From Cryptomeria japonica (Eukaryota > Streptophyta > Pinopsida > Cupressales > Cupressaceae): a stretch of 64,000 nt of DNA. The notes below the pieces were generated by a model. That model worked only from the letters and a program-made list of their open reading frames with translations, did no database searches and had not been told where the DNA came from. Numbering within the stretch: position 1 is the stretch's first letter; every line of letters starts with the position of its first letter. Where the stretch lies: contig NC_081406.1 of assembly GCF_030272615.1 (NCBI RefSeq), forward strand, positions 185,477,770 to 185,541,769, in the 5' to 3' direction. A program made the translations under genes and the position numbers. Of the stretch, positions 34,893-47,700 are shown in pieces.

Positions 34893-35399
34893 TGTTTTGT
34901 CATGTTTAGATTGGTATGTGATAGTTAATGGTTGACAATGTGATCTTATGTTCAATATTGGATGGATCTTAGTTTTTTGCTTCACAAGCGCTATCCGATT
35001 GTTGTTGTACCTACTTTAATTAAGCTCAAAATGATTGCAACTTTTTACCCCCAACCAGGTTTGGGATTTTACCCCCAGCCTAGAAACAAGCCTTATTATG
35101 ATATAGTCAATGATCCAAACCATGACGAGAAATCACCTTGGATGCCTATGTATGGACAAAGGCTTTTGATGATGGAGACGAACAATGCTGATGAAAAAGA
35201 ATGCAAGCAGAAGAATGCATGAACCAATAGATGGAAAAGCTAGCCAATAGATAGCACCTATTTGCTAGGTTTTCACCATTTGTTTTTATTGCACTTTTTC
35301 TCATATTTGATTTCTTTTTATTATTTTCTGCTTTTTCACTATTTTTGGATTTTCTGCTTTTTTCACTATTTTTGGATTTTCTGTTTTTCACTGGTTTTG
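34893..35399 (-). other. G4 region between integrase and S, with short tandem repeats
   Basis: Continues G4 after S. It contains three ~27-bp repeats around TTTTTGGATTTTCTG (35320-35405), which give Lys/Ser/Asn-rich frames of no meaning. The + strand frame at 34962-35222 has no recognisable motif and opposes the element; I do not call it. Confidence 0.5.
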
Positions 35400-36640
35400 G
35401 ATTTTTCAGACATAAAACTTCTTTAGATGCATGATATTGATGGGTTCCTCGAGCTGATCTTCATCTTGTGTTGATAACTGATATGCCCCTAACCCAAATA
35501 CTATTGTGACCCCAAATGAACCTAACCAGTTTGGTTCAAATTTTCCCTTCTTTTCTCGGTCTGACTAATTTCGTGGATTTTCCTTTAATACTAATATACC
35601 ATTAGATGATCAAAGGCATTTTGTCTTCTTTCATGGATCGATTCTAACTCTTGCAATCTAAATACTCATTGTTCTTCATCTGGGATAAGTCCTTTTAGTG
35701 ATACATGTAGAGAGGGTATCTCTACTTTGATTGGCAATATGGCTTCTGATCCATATACAAGAGAGAAAGGTGTGGTACCTGTTGGTGTACGGATACTGGT
35801 GTGGTAGGCCCAGAGAGCAGAGCTTAGTAGAATATGCCAATCTTTCCCAACATTGCTCACTATCTTTTTGAGGATTTTTAGAATAGTTTTGTTAGATGCT
35901 TTCACCGGCCCATTTCCTTGTGGATAATAGGGTGTGGAGAATCTGTGCTAGATCTTAAACTTCTCACATAACTCTTGTACATCCTAATTCTTGAATGGTC
36001 ACCCATTATCAGTGATAATTGTCATTGGTATTCCATAATGACAGATGATGTAATTCAAGATAAATGCAACAATTTGTTTTCTTGTGATATTTGTGAGAGG
36101 TACTGCCTCGATCCATTTTGTAAAATATTCTATAGCTACAAGGATGAATTTGTGTCCATTAGATGAGGAAGGATTTATCTATCCTACCAGACCAAGTCCC
36201 CATTGACAGAAAGGCCAAGATGTTGCCAAAGCATGAAGTTCTTATGCCAGTGCATGAATAAAATTCCCATGGATCTGACATTATTTGCACGTTCTAGCTA
36301 TCTGAAAAGAATCTCGTTCCATGGTCGGCCAATAATAGCCCAAGCATATGAGTTTTTTTGAAAGGGTAAGACCACTTGAATGAGTGCCACAGATGCCATT
36401 ATGGACTTCCTTTAAGGCCTTCTCAGATTCTTCTTGTTCGAGATATCTTAAAAGAGTATCATCTAGACCTCATTTAAATAGGGTATCTACGACAAGAGTA
36501 TAATGGGAGGATTGGCGAATAAAGTTTCTCTTTTGATTTTTTGATAAGTTAGGAGGTAAGATATTATCTTTCAGGTATGTGTAAGTTTGGGCATAGCGGG
36601 AGGAATCATGTCCAATAAGTTGACAAATGGTTTGAGAATC
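35400..36640 (-). pseudogene. G4 gypsy integrase, decayed
   Basis: In element order from right to left: an H2C2-type region with the GICGTHSSGLTLSKKLICLGYYWPTM signature (about 36250-36410, quoted in part), central integrase blocks around EFVNGTNSSS and the Asp-containing VITDNGSPF-like segment near 36000 (partly frameshifted), and the conserved NVGKDWHILLSSALWAYHTS block, then TPTGTTPFSLVYGSEAILP (35666-35905). The end shows a GAYQLST...EEPINIMHLK tail near 35430, as in Tat-like pols. Several stops and frame changes. It is the last pol domain, followed by non-coding DNA. Confidence 0.85.
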
Positions 36641-37045
36641 AGACAATTATGAGAAGGCTAAAACAACTCTTCAACCAGGAATTCATAATGCTCTTGATTT
36701 TCTTGTGTTTGTAATAGAGAAGCAAGTTTTTTCGTGGCATCTACTACTTTGTTATCATTTCTTGGAATTTGTTCAAAAATGATTTCAACAAAATATTTCT
36801 TGAATTCATCCACCATCTTTTTGTAAGACATGAGTTTGTCATCTTTTGTTTGATAGTCATTATTGATTTGATTGATGACGAGTTGAGAGTCTCCAAAGAC
36901 CTGAAGTTGTGTAATGTTCCATTCTACAACCATTTTGATACCTGTAACCAAAGCTTCATACTCTGCAATGTTGTTGGTGTATGGGAAGCTTAATTTGTAT
37001 GCTTTCAGAATTATATGACCTTGTGGTGTGATGAATAGTATTCTT
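36641..37045 (-). pseudogene. G4 plant/archaeal-type RNase H, N-terminus missing
   Basis: Open frame 36658-36951 and flanks give ITPQGHIILKAYKLSF, then NNIAEYEALVTG (catalytic Glu), VFGDSQLVINQ (catalytic Asp) and a final RNDNKVVDATKKLASL (last Asp). The NNxAEYxAL and GDSxLVxxQ spacing is that of the extra RNase H of Tat-lineage gypsy elements. The first strand with the first catalytic Asp is absent: the sequence before ILFITPQG comes from the post-protease linker. So a deletion removed RT, the native RNase H and the start of this domain. Confidence 0.8.
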
Positions 37046-37946
37046 TCTCTTCATCCATGATGTGTTTCATTATTTATGCTTTCTCTTGGACTGATATTCA
37101 GGTGATGTATTATAAGATCTGGATCCAACCCTGGAATGTCTGCATATGACCATCTTTTGATTTGCCTCCTTTTGAAGAGTTCCAAGTATTTTTTCCTTTC
37201 TAGTTCTAATAGAGAAGTTGCTAGATGTAGATTAGTTGTGCCAATGATAACTGCCTCTGTTGGTTCCATCAAGATATATGACTTCTCTTGATTAAATTTA
37301 GATAAGGTGTTAAATCTCCCATCTTCCGGTGCCTCAAGGAGGTTTTCACCATTAGATGCATCCTTTCTTTTTCCTTTTTCCTGATCTAATGTTGCCAAGA
37401 AATGGTTTTCAACATTATACTTGATATTGTTTTCTTTATTTTCACTTTTGCAACTAGGAGATTTGACACCCATTTGACCTGAAATACATTTTTGGAATTC
37501 TCGATGAGAGTTGCTATAGGTTTGATTTCATTAAGATATAAAGATATGGCATGGTCATTAGGAAAGGTAACCATGGTGCTATGTCCTTCATTTTCCTAGT
37601 CCATAGGTTCAGGATGAATTAAGGATAAAGGATCCTCATGTTGGATTATGCCAAAGATATTATGGGTCATGATAGAGATGTCAAGGATTTCAGTATGTAT
37701 TTCCATGTCTAGAACGATACTCTCATCAGAATGACCTCGCACAATTAGCTCATGATTGTCCTCGGTTAATTCCATGTCAGCCACATGTGATTCTGATTCA
37801 AATAGGCTAGTTCCTAACATTTTTTCTACATACGTGTGAACTATATCGACTTCTACATCTTCTTCTTCCCTTTCAACTTCAAGTTGCTCTTGTTTGTTGT
37901 TCCATGATAATTAATATTCTTCATTTCCTCAATCTCTTAGCTGCAT
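37046..37946 (-). pseudogene. G4 linker between protease and RT (RT itself deleted)
   Basis: Frames 37596-37820 and 37051-37473 encode an acidic linker, then EPTEAVIIGTT...LLELERKKYLELFKRRQ and SYADIPGLDPDLIIHHLN. The latter is the conserved lead-in to gypsy RT and also appears in G1 (62060-62254). RT should follow but does not: within about 40 bp the sequence is already in RNase H. No G-patch is visible here, unlike G1. Confidence 0.75.
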
Positions 37947-38456
37947 TTATTTTTCCATGCTTGACAAAATTGATGCAAATGATTGTTCTTTGGATTGTGT
38001 GTTGGGATATGTTGCCTCTTTGTTATGTGAAACCATGACCTCTTGAGCTGATTTCATATTATTAGAACACTGCAATGGTTTTGAGTCTACTAATATTGTG
38101 ATTTCTTGCCCATTGTAGGGAAATTTTAAGCACTGATGGCATGTTGATGGAATAGCTTGCATGTTTTGTATCCATGGTCTCCCCAAGAGCATGTTGTATG
38201 GTAGGTCCAAGTCTAGAACTTGGCATGTTGTCTCTTTTTGCAAAGGTCCCACGCTGATGGGTAACATCAAAATTCCTTTAGAGTAATGTTCTTCTTCACC
38301 ATATGCTTTAATTTTGATCTTTTTTAGGGGATCAACCGCATCTTCTGAATAACTCAAAGCACAGACAAGACTCAAAGGGAAAATGTTTAAGCCAACTCCT
38401 CCATCTATCCAGAAACATTTAACAAGTGTTCTATGAATGAGGACTTCAATTTGCAA
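37947..38456 (-). pseudogene. G4 aspartic protease
   Basis: A continuous 169-codon frame. The active-site motif is IDGGVGLNI (Asp-Gly-Gly in place of DSG/DTG), and the closing block is DLPYNMLLGRPWIQNM (ILGRP-type). Between them is KIKAYGEEEHYSKGILMLPISVGPL. G1 encodes the same domain with the same DGG variant, so it is a lineage feature and not a mutation here. It would cut the element polyprotein. The frame is open, but the element lacks RT and a recognisable gag. Confidence 0.85.
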
Positions 38457-39080
38457 GGAATCAATGCTTGGATGTGAAGGAGATGAGATTTGAATAGGAT
38501 CCTCTGAAATAGGCTTGATGGGTATATTGTTTGGTAAGGATTCTATGGAAGGTTATTGCAAGCTTTCAGGAGGTGCACAAATAGATGTGTTTGAAGAGTT
38601 AATTTGCTTATGGAGGGATGAGCCATTGCTAGACATAGGTGCATGATTTTGATCTTTCTCAGCTAAATCCTTTAGGGATATCTTTAAGAGCTACATAAAA
38701 GAGCCACCTTTTTTTTGAGATGTATTTGAATCCTTGTGAGGTTTTAACATGGATGGATTTTGATTTTGGACTTGTTTGATTGTTCTGAAATGTTGGTTTG
38801 TTATGTTTTCTTCTTGTGTTTTGCTTTGGTATGGCATGTTGATATGATTTTTAGCTATTGCAAATGTTTTTGTTTCTGTTTCAAAGTTTTGATTGTCTAA
38901 AAGTTGTTTTTGATAAGGGATCAACTGTCAATGTAAATGTGATAGCGCGATATGACATGACAAGATGGTTTAAGTGTTTTAAAAGTTTGCAAGTTTTTCG
39001 ATCTTCAATTTTCGAGTGCAATGGTGATGATTTGATAAGAACCAAGTCCAATAGGAATGATATATCCTATGAAAGAGAAT
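38457..39080 (-). other. G4 region upstream of protease, gag remnant not recognisable
   Basis: A Gln/Asn/Lys/Ser-rich frame (38691-38924) and a Ser/Pro-rich linker precede the protease. I see no zinc knuckle or capsid-like block. In element order this is where gag should end, so gag is deleted or eroded beyond recognition. Confidence 0.45.
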
Positions 39081-42000
39081 GATGTTATTTTGATCAATCA
39101 TTGTAGTTTCATGATTAAAGGATGATAGATCATGATGAGAAACTATGTTTGAGTGATCAATTTATCTAAGAAAATGTGATGTTGCACTTTAAGGTGTTAG
39201 ATCTTTAAACTTGTTGGAAATGAATACTTGAGACCTTTAGCATGTATAGCTCTTGAATCTGTTTTGATAGAAGATAACCTAATTGAATGACCCAAGAAGA
39301 TGAACTAGTCTCTATGTTTGACTGTCTGAGAAATGGGTTATTTTTGTTTTCTGATTTTGATGCAGTTTACTAGAAATGCTGACAAAATAACCAAAAATGC
39401 TTCTATACGAATAGAAACGCTGCTAAACTGACTAGAAATGCTACTATATGAACCACAAGCACTGAGAAAATGACCAAAAATGCTGCTATATTGACCAGAA
39501 ATGCTGACAGATAGACCAGAAACGCTCACAACCAGACCATAAATACTGCTATACTGACTAGAAATGCTACTATATGGACCAAAAATGCTGACAAACTGAC
39601 CGAAAACGCTAACAAACTAACTAAGAATGCTATGGAACATACCAAAAATGCTATTATGTAGTGCAATGACTCTAAAGTTCAAAACACTTATGTTTAGACT
39701 CAGCAAATTAGGTGTTTGAACTTAGGAGATTGTTGTTTTGACCTATCTTTTTTATTTTTAGACTCAGATAACTGAAATTTAGGCATAGCAAGTGCATACT
39801 AGGAGATTTAGTGTTGAAGCATGAGTAATTTGACATTCAACCCAAAAGAGCTGACATTTAGACCAAGAGAGCTGGCATTTAGACCATAAGAGCTGAGGTT
39901 TAGAATGAGAGAGTTGACATTTAGACCAAGAGTGTCAACGTTTAGACCAAGAACTCTGAAGCTTAAACTAGTGATGTTAGAACTTATACAATGATTATTT
40001 TGACCCCAAGAGTTAATGCATAGAATGAAAAAATTGATGTTTATACCTAGCAAGCCCAACCTTGGAGAGTTAATGTTGAAATATGAAAAATCTAACATTG
40101 ATACCAAGAGAGATGACATTTAAACTAGAAGAGTGACTGTTTGGACCGTAGGTGCGACTATTTGGACCGTAGGTGCAACTGTTTAAACTGCAAGTGCGAC
40201 CATTTGGACCGTATGTGCAACTGTTTGAACCATATGTGCCACCGTTTGAACCATATGTGCGACTGTTTGGACCGAAAGAGCTAATATGTAGGTCCAACTA
40301 TTTGGACCGTAGGTGCAACTATTTGAATTGTATGTGCAACTGTTTGAACAGTATGTGCAATTGTTTGAACCGTATGTGTGACCATTTGGACTGTATGTGT
40401 GAGTGTTTGGACTGAAAGAGCTAACATGTACTAGATCCCAACAACATGAGAAAGGCACACACAAATAAATCCCATGGAGGACATAGAGAATGAGGTTATT
40501 TCAATCAAGCGTTGTAGTTTCATGATTAAAGGATGATATAGTTTGATGAGAAACTATGTTTGAATGATCAGCTTATCAAAGACAATGTGATGTTGCACTT
40601 TAAGGTGTTTGATCTTTAACTTGTTTGTGGTGAAAACTTGAGACCTTTGTGTGTCTTTCTCTTGAGTCTGTTTTGATAGAAGATAACCTAATTGAATGAC
40701 CCAACAAGATGACCTACTCTCTATGTTTGACTGTTTGAGAAATGGGTTGTTTTTGTTTTCTAATTTTGATGCAGTTTACCAGAAACGCTACCAAAATGAC
40801 CAGGAACTCCGATGCTTAAGCTAGGAACGTTGTTCCGTACACCAGAAACACTAACAGATAGACTAGGAATGCTGACAGATAGACCAGGAATGCTAACAAA
40901 CAGACCAAAAATGCTGATAGACAAACCAAGAACCCTGACAGACAGACCAGGAATGTTGTTCTACAATACAATGAATCTAAAGTTCAAATGATAATGTGTA
41001 GACTTAGTAAATTAAGTGTTTGAACTTAGGAGATTTCAATTTTGACCCAACTTTGTGATTTTCAGACTCAGAAAATGAATATGTAGACCTAGCAAGTACC
41101 AACTAAGAGATCTGATGTTGCAACATGAGCAATTTGACATGCAACTCACAAGAGTTGTTGATTTGACCAAGGGAGATGACCTTTAGACCAAGAGGGCTAC
41201 TGTTTAGACCAATAAATCTAATGTACTGACTAGTAATGCTGCTAAACTGACTAGAAACACTAGCAAACTTACCAGAAACGCTGCTAAACTTACCAGAAAC
41301 CCTGCTAAACTAACCAGAAACTCTAATGTGCTCAACCTTAGAGAGTTAATGTTGAAATATGAGAAATTTGACATTCACACCAAGAGATCTGACATTTGGA
41401 CTGGAAATGCAACTATTTGGACTGTAGGTGCGACTGTTTGAACTGTAGATGCGACTGTTTGAATTGACAGTGCTAATGTTTGGACTCTGAATGCAACTAT
41501 TTGGACTGATAAAGCTAATGTTTGGACCAAAATAGCTAAGGTTTGGACTATGAATGCAACTGTTTGGACTAATAAAGTTGACATTTGGACCAAAAGAGCT
41601 AAGGTTTAGACTGTGAATGTGACTGTTTGGACCGTAGGTGTGACTGTTTTGATTGAAAGAGTTAATTTGCTGTGAAACTTGTGAACTTGACCATTTGAAG
41701 TTTGATTTTTTTAATGTTTGTTGTATTTGAATGGATGATATCTTGACTTGACTTACAAACACAGAATTCAGATTGTATTTTTATTCCAAAAGACACATAA
41801 AGTGTATGTTCAAAAAGCTTTAATGAAAGTGCAAGTTTTCACAGGTTTTGAACAATTTGAAAAAACATAAATCAATCTATCCTAAGGAGATTGGATTCAT
41901 TATTAGTTCTTAGCCCACAACTTGGTACCCTATCAGCTCACATAGCCTTGTCAACCCCTAAAGGGTACCCGTGTTTTTGCCTTTTCGAGAGCTAGTGGAG

Positions 42001-42990
42001 TCCTTTTATGAGCCTAGCAATAAGGTCTCAAAAGGGGAGTTCGTACATACGCTCAAGAGGGACATATGGTTAGTATCTTAAGAAGGTATGAAGGAGAGCT
42101 ATTCCCGAGCACTGTCATTGCTTTGATTTTCATCAACAACACATTTATTTTATAGTGGGTTGGAGTACTTGGCATTAGCTATTCCCACTTAGGTCGTTCC
42201 CCTCTCACCGGCCTTAAGGGCTAAGAGTTAATAACTCCTCGAGAGGGAAGACCTACTAAAGAAATTCACTATTGAAAACAAAGGATGAGTCTAGTTTTCT
42301 AATCACCTAAGAAGGGTGAGAGTATACTCGCCTATCATCAAAACACATAAGACATGTTTGTTCATTTCCATTGTAATTAGTCTATGTGCCTAATTTAACA
42401 AATATAAGTACAAAATCCCGTAGCTACAAACAAAGTTACTAGTTTATATTGCATTCTTTGGCGGTGAAATAGTTTATGACTCTGTTCTTTCACAGTGAAA
42501 TAAGTACCTGCAAAACCAACAATCTGCAAATTAGGTTCGGAAAAATGATAGTCCAAAGGCAGAAATAAGGAATGCAACATACAATATTTGCAAAATCAAT
42601 AGAAAACTGAAAATGCCATCAAATTGACCAAGAATACCATCATATATGCCAAGAATACTGCTTTGCACACTAGAAACATTGATCTGGACACTAGAAATGT
42701 TGTTCTGCACACCACAAACATTGTTAAACAAACTGAAAATACTGACAAATGTACCAAAAATGCCACATTACATACCAAAAATGCTAAAGTACAGATTGAA
42801 AGCGCTAAAGTAGAGAAAAAAATAAAAACAAAGTTGAGGAATCTCCCATAAAAGCCATTTGAGGTGTCGGAATGCCACAATAGAGACCAAGAACACTACT
42901 CGGGAGCCCAAGAGAGCTAATCTACACTCCAAAAGAGCTAATCAACCTGTCAATAAAATTTCCTCCAAGCAAACTTGTTAAAGATCAAAG
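39081..42990 (-). repeat. G4 leader built of diverged 21-bp repeats in a ~1.4-kb duplication
   Basis: Blocks with a strict 21-bp period occur at about 39370-39655, 39830-39960, 40130-40435, 40780-40970, 41165-41335, 41390-41660 and 42590-42960. Typical units are GCTGCTATATTGACCAGAAAT, GACCAAGAGAGCTGACATTTA and GACTATTTGGACCGTAGGTGC, each 21 bp. A segment of about 1.3-1.4 kb that contains these blocks is present twice (from ~39081 and from ~40492). Since 21 is a multiple of three, the minus strand shows long frames of heptad peptides of the YGPNSRT type; whether any is translated is unknown. It fills the space between primer site and protease. Confidence 0.85.
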
Positions 42991-42998
42991 GGGCTAGG

Positions 42999-43016
42999 CC
43001 CCATGGTGGGCGCCAA
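42999..43016 (-). other. G4 primer binding site
   Basis: The minus strand reads LTR end ...TAGCATCACA, then TTTAT, then TGGCGCCCACCATGGGGC. The position and the TGGCGCC start are those of a gypsy primer site. I do not assign the tRNA from memory. Confidence 0.7.
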
Positions 43017-43020
43017 TAAA

Positions 43021-44080
43021 TGTGATGCTAAAAATGTGGTATATAGGAGGCATACACATATAATGAGACAATAAAGTATAATTGAAAAGCTTAATTTCAA
43101 AACTAAATCAAAGATGCAAACTATAAGCCTTCCTTGAAATGTCTCATTTTCCTCTATTCTTGAGGACCTTGAAGGTGTTGGATTGATGGGATCTCAGTGG
43201 AGCAATGACCTCCAAAATGACAACTCAAGAGTTGAGTAGCTATTTGATCATGATTGACTATGGAGATGATATGAAATGCATGATTTGAGAACCTAGATTA
43301 ACATGCTATGATTAATCCAAAATCTAATTACTAGATAATTGAAATGCAAATTGCCTATAGTAATGATGCCTAAATTGATATGAGATGGGATCCATATTGC
43401 TCCAAAATAAGGGATATTTATAGGAATTCCAAGGCCAAAGCTATGGTGGCAGGAATCAACAGTCTAGATTTGATCTAAAGATATCAAGGGCCAAGATTGA
43501 TGAAGTTGGAGAAGAGGTTGAAGGAAGGGACACTTGTCATCTCTGTGGTGACAAGTGTCAAGGAGCCTTGCTCATGAGAGGGCAAGTGTCCAAGGGAGGA
43601 GACATGTGACAAAAGTGCCATGTGTCTCAAGGAGAGAATATCCACATCATGGGAGGTTAGGATAAGGAGGTTAGAATGTGCAAGATAAGATAGGGTTAGT
43701 TATACCCAAGATTAGATTGAATGGGTTAAGCTAGGGGATGGTTAGGTTAGGTGGTTAAAGTTAGAAGCCATTTTCTCATTTGAATTTAGAAATTCAAATA
43801 ATTGAAAAATGGTAATTAATCTCAACAAACTTGAGTTTGTTAATCTTAATTAGGGATTAGAAGAATTGATTAGTATGGGGAGACATTAATTAATTTAGAA
43901 TTAATTAATCAAAGGGGGATATGAAATGAACTATATAAATAAATCATTTATATTTATTTACTAGTAGATGAATAGAGAAAATAATTAAATTGCTTGTGAA
44001 TTCAGTTAATTGGGAAGGGCAATGAATCCAATAACTACGTATTTAATTAACTATCTTCAGACTATCTTTAGATGTATATA
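43021..44080 (-). repeat. G4 right (5') LTR
   Basis: 1060 bp, partner of 28578-29637. The last two bases are TA where the partner has CA. GAAAG target duplication follows at 44081-44085. The two LTRs differ at a few dozen sites by eye. Confidence 0.95.
43413..43423 (-). promoter_or_regulatory. Candidate TATA box in G4 5' LTR
   Basis: The minus strand reads CCTATAAATATCC, conserved in the other LTR (28971-28980). It lies in the 5' LTR in element sense, so it is placed to start genomic RNA. Sequence prediction only. Confidence 0.45.
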
Positions 44081-44085
44081 GAAAG

Positions 44086-44700
44086 AAGTATCACAAAGGC
44101 CGCAAACACAATTTGAATAACCTTCTCTAGGAAATAGTAATAGTTTGGAAAGGCTAAAATTACTACTAAGTAAACTTAATTGTTCTTCAAAAGTTTTGGA
44201 GCCCTCTTACAGGGAAAAGCAAGCATAAATAGAGCCCGTGGCTCTGGAAAATGGCTCCCAAACATCCCAAAAAGGCATAACCACCCCCGAATAGAAAACC
44301 ATGTCATGTTGCCCTAAAGATCACACCTAGAAAAATGGTCCTGAGACTTCACTCCCTGCCAGCAACGATCTTCATACTATCACAAATTGAAAAGATTTTG
44401 CTAACATTGGATAGGCAAGCTAGAAAATCCTTTCAAACAAAAATGCACCCACCAAAACATGACAGTGTCGGGTAACCATTTGCTTACTGCACTAAAAGGT
44501 GGGCCCCAAAAAGAAACCCAGTTAGCATGTCTTTCCATTTGTCACCATCACACTAATCCAAAAATTGAATGTCAAATACGAAATGAGGGAGTAACATCGA
44601 GCTGACAATTGTCTTGTATGCCCTGCACTACTAGAAAACTAAAAAGGCAAAAAAAGTAACCGAGCTGAAAACCTTAGTCATGGGGTTTTTAATGTGAACA
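44086..44700 (-). repeat. G2 left (3') LTR, part 2
   Basis: Continues 28122-28577 after G4 and matches 56865-57479, ending TTTAATGTGAACA. The inner neighbour (minus strand CCCCTATTAGTCACCAATAAA) is the expected place of the purine tract but is only weakly purine-rich. Confidence 0.92.
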
Positions 44701-44799
44701 TTTATTGGTGACTAATAGGGGAAATTCTACCTACAAAATATGAGAACCTAAAACTGTTGATTCACAGACCAGACTTCATGCCAAAATGGGACGAACCAG

Positions 44800-47700
44800 A
44801 TCAAAGGCCTACTGTAAAGGCAACCATTTATCCTCAAAGAGTGTAACCTACACCTCTAAATTCTAGAAATATTGATCCAAGCAAATCACTTCATCAATAG
44901 GTAAGGGTAAAGATTCATCCTGGACCTGCTTCAAGAGAGCAGAGAGTTGGGCCAGAGGGTGTAAAAGACACTCCACCTCGTTCGCCAAAATAGGATTGCT
45001 TATGTGCTACCAGAAAGCTCTATCTTGTTGCAAATGCTCCACTTGGCTTAATATTTGCTCAATCCCTAACACAGTATCATCTGTGAGATAAGGAGAAGGA
45101 AGGCCCAATGAAATAAACCTCTCTAAATGTCACTTGATGTCTGGAACTGAAAACTGTAAGGGTGCAAGGGCTGCTAAAGACTGCATGATTATCCTATGTC
45201 GGTTGATGGAAACATTCATCTTTCTAATCAATTACCGACTGTCAACAATCCCTTTCCCCCTTAATCCTTCATCTTGAGAAGAATACAACAACTGAATAAG
45301 ACCCTGGGCTATCGGGAACTTAGGACCGATGACAAGCACGGAACTGCTAATGAGGACATTGGCCTCGACATAGAGGGATTTTGCTTCACTAAGGAATCTT
45401 AGCACATGTTATAGGGAAGGGCAGTACTGCTTTACCCTTTCCCAATGAGAAACATACAACTCTATCAACATGGTAGAAAAATCTTGAGAAATCTGTTGTG
45501 GAGGTGGAAAGCTTAGCAATTGCAAAATCTCATTATCCTTCACAACCATCTCCTGCCGGAGCTAGCTACATTTGCTTTTTTCAATGGCCACTTGATTCTC
45601 CAAAGTAAGGATCTTTGCCTCTCCATTTCGAACATCTTGTTGCAACTCCAATGTATGATCTTGTTCATGCCACAAAAGAGTCTCCAACTCTGAAATGCGC
45701 TCACCAGATTGTCCAAGACTAGTCTCTCTCGCTTTCAACTTTGCTTCAAAATTTGTTTTTTCTTCAGACAATGATACTTGGGCCTCACTTAGTTGACGGG
45801 CATAATCCCTTTTTAGAAGGATTTCTTCATGCAACTTCATTTGGACCTGAGTAACATCCCTAGAGGTTGCCTTTAATTGTAGAATCTTTGCATCCTTCTC
45901 TTGCAATTCCTTCAGAGCCACATTCCTTATCGCCTAGCCTTTTAGCTAAGAGCTTACATTGTTGAAGGCCGATTGCAACTTCCCTTTTTTCGAATTATCC
46001 TAAGCCAACAATCTTTGCAGACAATCGATTTCTGGGCTTCGGGCCTTATCTTCCTTCCTTTGTTGGGTGAGGGAATCTCAAAGACTAGCATTCTTTGCTT
46101 GGAGCTTTTCCAGACGGTGACTCTTCTTGATAAAATCTATGGATATGGCTTTTGAAGTCTCAATCATTTCTACTTTTTCAAATGCCATGAAACTTTGAAG
46201 ACTAACACCGATGGCTTATAGCGTGTAATCATTTGGTCTCATCTAAGATTCTGGCTTGTCAACCTTGGGAAAAAAATTTGTAAAATAGAGGCAAACCTTT
46301 TGCTCACTGAAATGGGTTTGGAAATGAGCATGGGCTGGACGAGCACCTTCCTTTTCATTTTGCTTTCCCATCTTACTAAGGCAAGTGGTTCTATCATAAG
46401 AAACCTGCTGCTGGAACTCATCTGGATTAAAGATGGCTTGACTTGCAAAAGCTGCACCAGGAGGAACTGTAAAAGGGAATTATGAAATGGGCCCAGCGAA
46501 AGTAGTCTGGATGGGATGGGCCAAAGCCAACGGAGAAAATAATGGGACAAAATGGGGAGCTCCTAATGGGAAAGGGCTTGAGGGTGCTACTCCTATAACT
46601 TGAGGAGAGGGTTCTCCAAATCCTAGCCTACATGACATGGGGGTTGTTTCTGATGCCGGTGAGGGAAACACTGCGAAAATGAAAGCCATGGTCGGGAAAG
46701 GGATAAAGGCCTATAGGAGAACATTTTGAGGATCAATCGGTGTACCTACCAAGGCTAAAGTGAGAGTGGTAGGGATTGAGACATGCATTGTGGTCATGGG
46801 GACAACCGAAGAAATATCTTGAGCCAGAGATGAGGGAAAAAAGGGGCGTACCTAAACATTAGAAGACGCTGGTCGCTAAAGATCTAAGGATGTTTCTCAA
46901 ATTTGAGAGGGCGGGATTCCTCTTGATGTGCTAGGATATTACCTCTTCTTTGGAGGGCTTTCACGGGAATTCTTCTCAAACCACCTTTGACCAGCCTATG
47001 AATGAGGTTTGTGAGCTACGCTATCCAAAGAAAGGAGAATTTGTGGTTCCGGATCTTGCCTTTCGATATTTATAACCTCTACCTCCTGCCACGTGACAAC
47101 CTCAAGAGATGAGTCCCCGCATGAGGAACTGTCACCTATCTCTCATCATCAAATTTATTTACCTTACACCATACTTGTTCAAAACTCTCATCCAAGGGGG
47201 AATTTCCAATTCTAGCTCTAGGCTGATTTACCTCTTGCTGATAGACCCAAAAATCTTCCCTTTTCTTTCTGGACCAAACTAAAGTCTTCATGTTTTCCAA
47301 CAACACCTGAGGGATAGGCTTCGTGGGGTTGAACTTATACAAGGGAGAATATAACTTTATCCATGTGGGGCATCTTAGGATAGGAAAATCATCAGGGCCC
47401 ACATACAAGTTCGGGTTGTCAACCTGGGGATTCATGCACTCTTTCCATGAATTTTTAGGCTTGTGCCTAATAGTGTTCTTTCTTTTGCTTAAGCAACCAT
47501 CAGGGTCATAGCTCCAAGAGTCATCGATCACTACAAAACCAAGCTACACCATTTTTGATTTAGGATCTCTTTTATAATTTTCCTTCTCACTAAAGTGATT
47601 GGGCCAATGGCCTTGTTATCTTTGGTGATAGAGGTAGCATGTTTTCTTGCCTCGATGGCTCCTTCGATCCTCACCAACTGCCTTTCCATTTCAAGAACTA

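Noticed and set aside
34962-35222. 86-codon + strand frame with PQPGLGFYPQPR
   Set aside because: Opposite to G4, no start context or partner motif, inside element 3' sequence; chance is more likely.
40070-40464. CRISPR-like impression of the regularly spaced 21-bp repeats
   Set aside because: There are no unique spacers between repeats; the units are directly adjacent and diverged, in a plant retroelement.
42624-42851. 75-codon + strand frame of Lys/Thr/Asn repeats
   Set aside because: Product of the 21-bp repeat read in the wrong strand.
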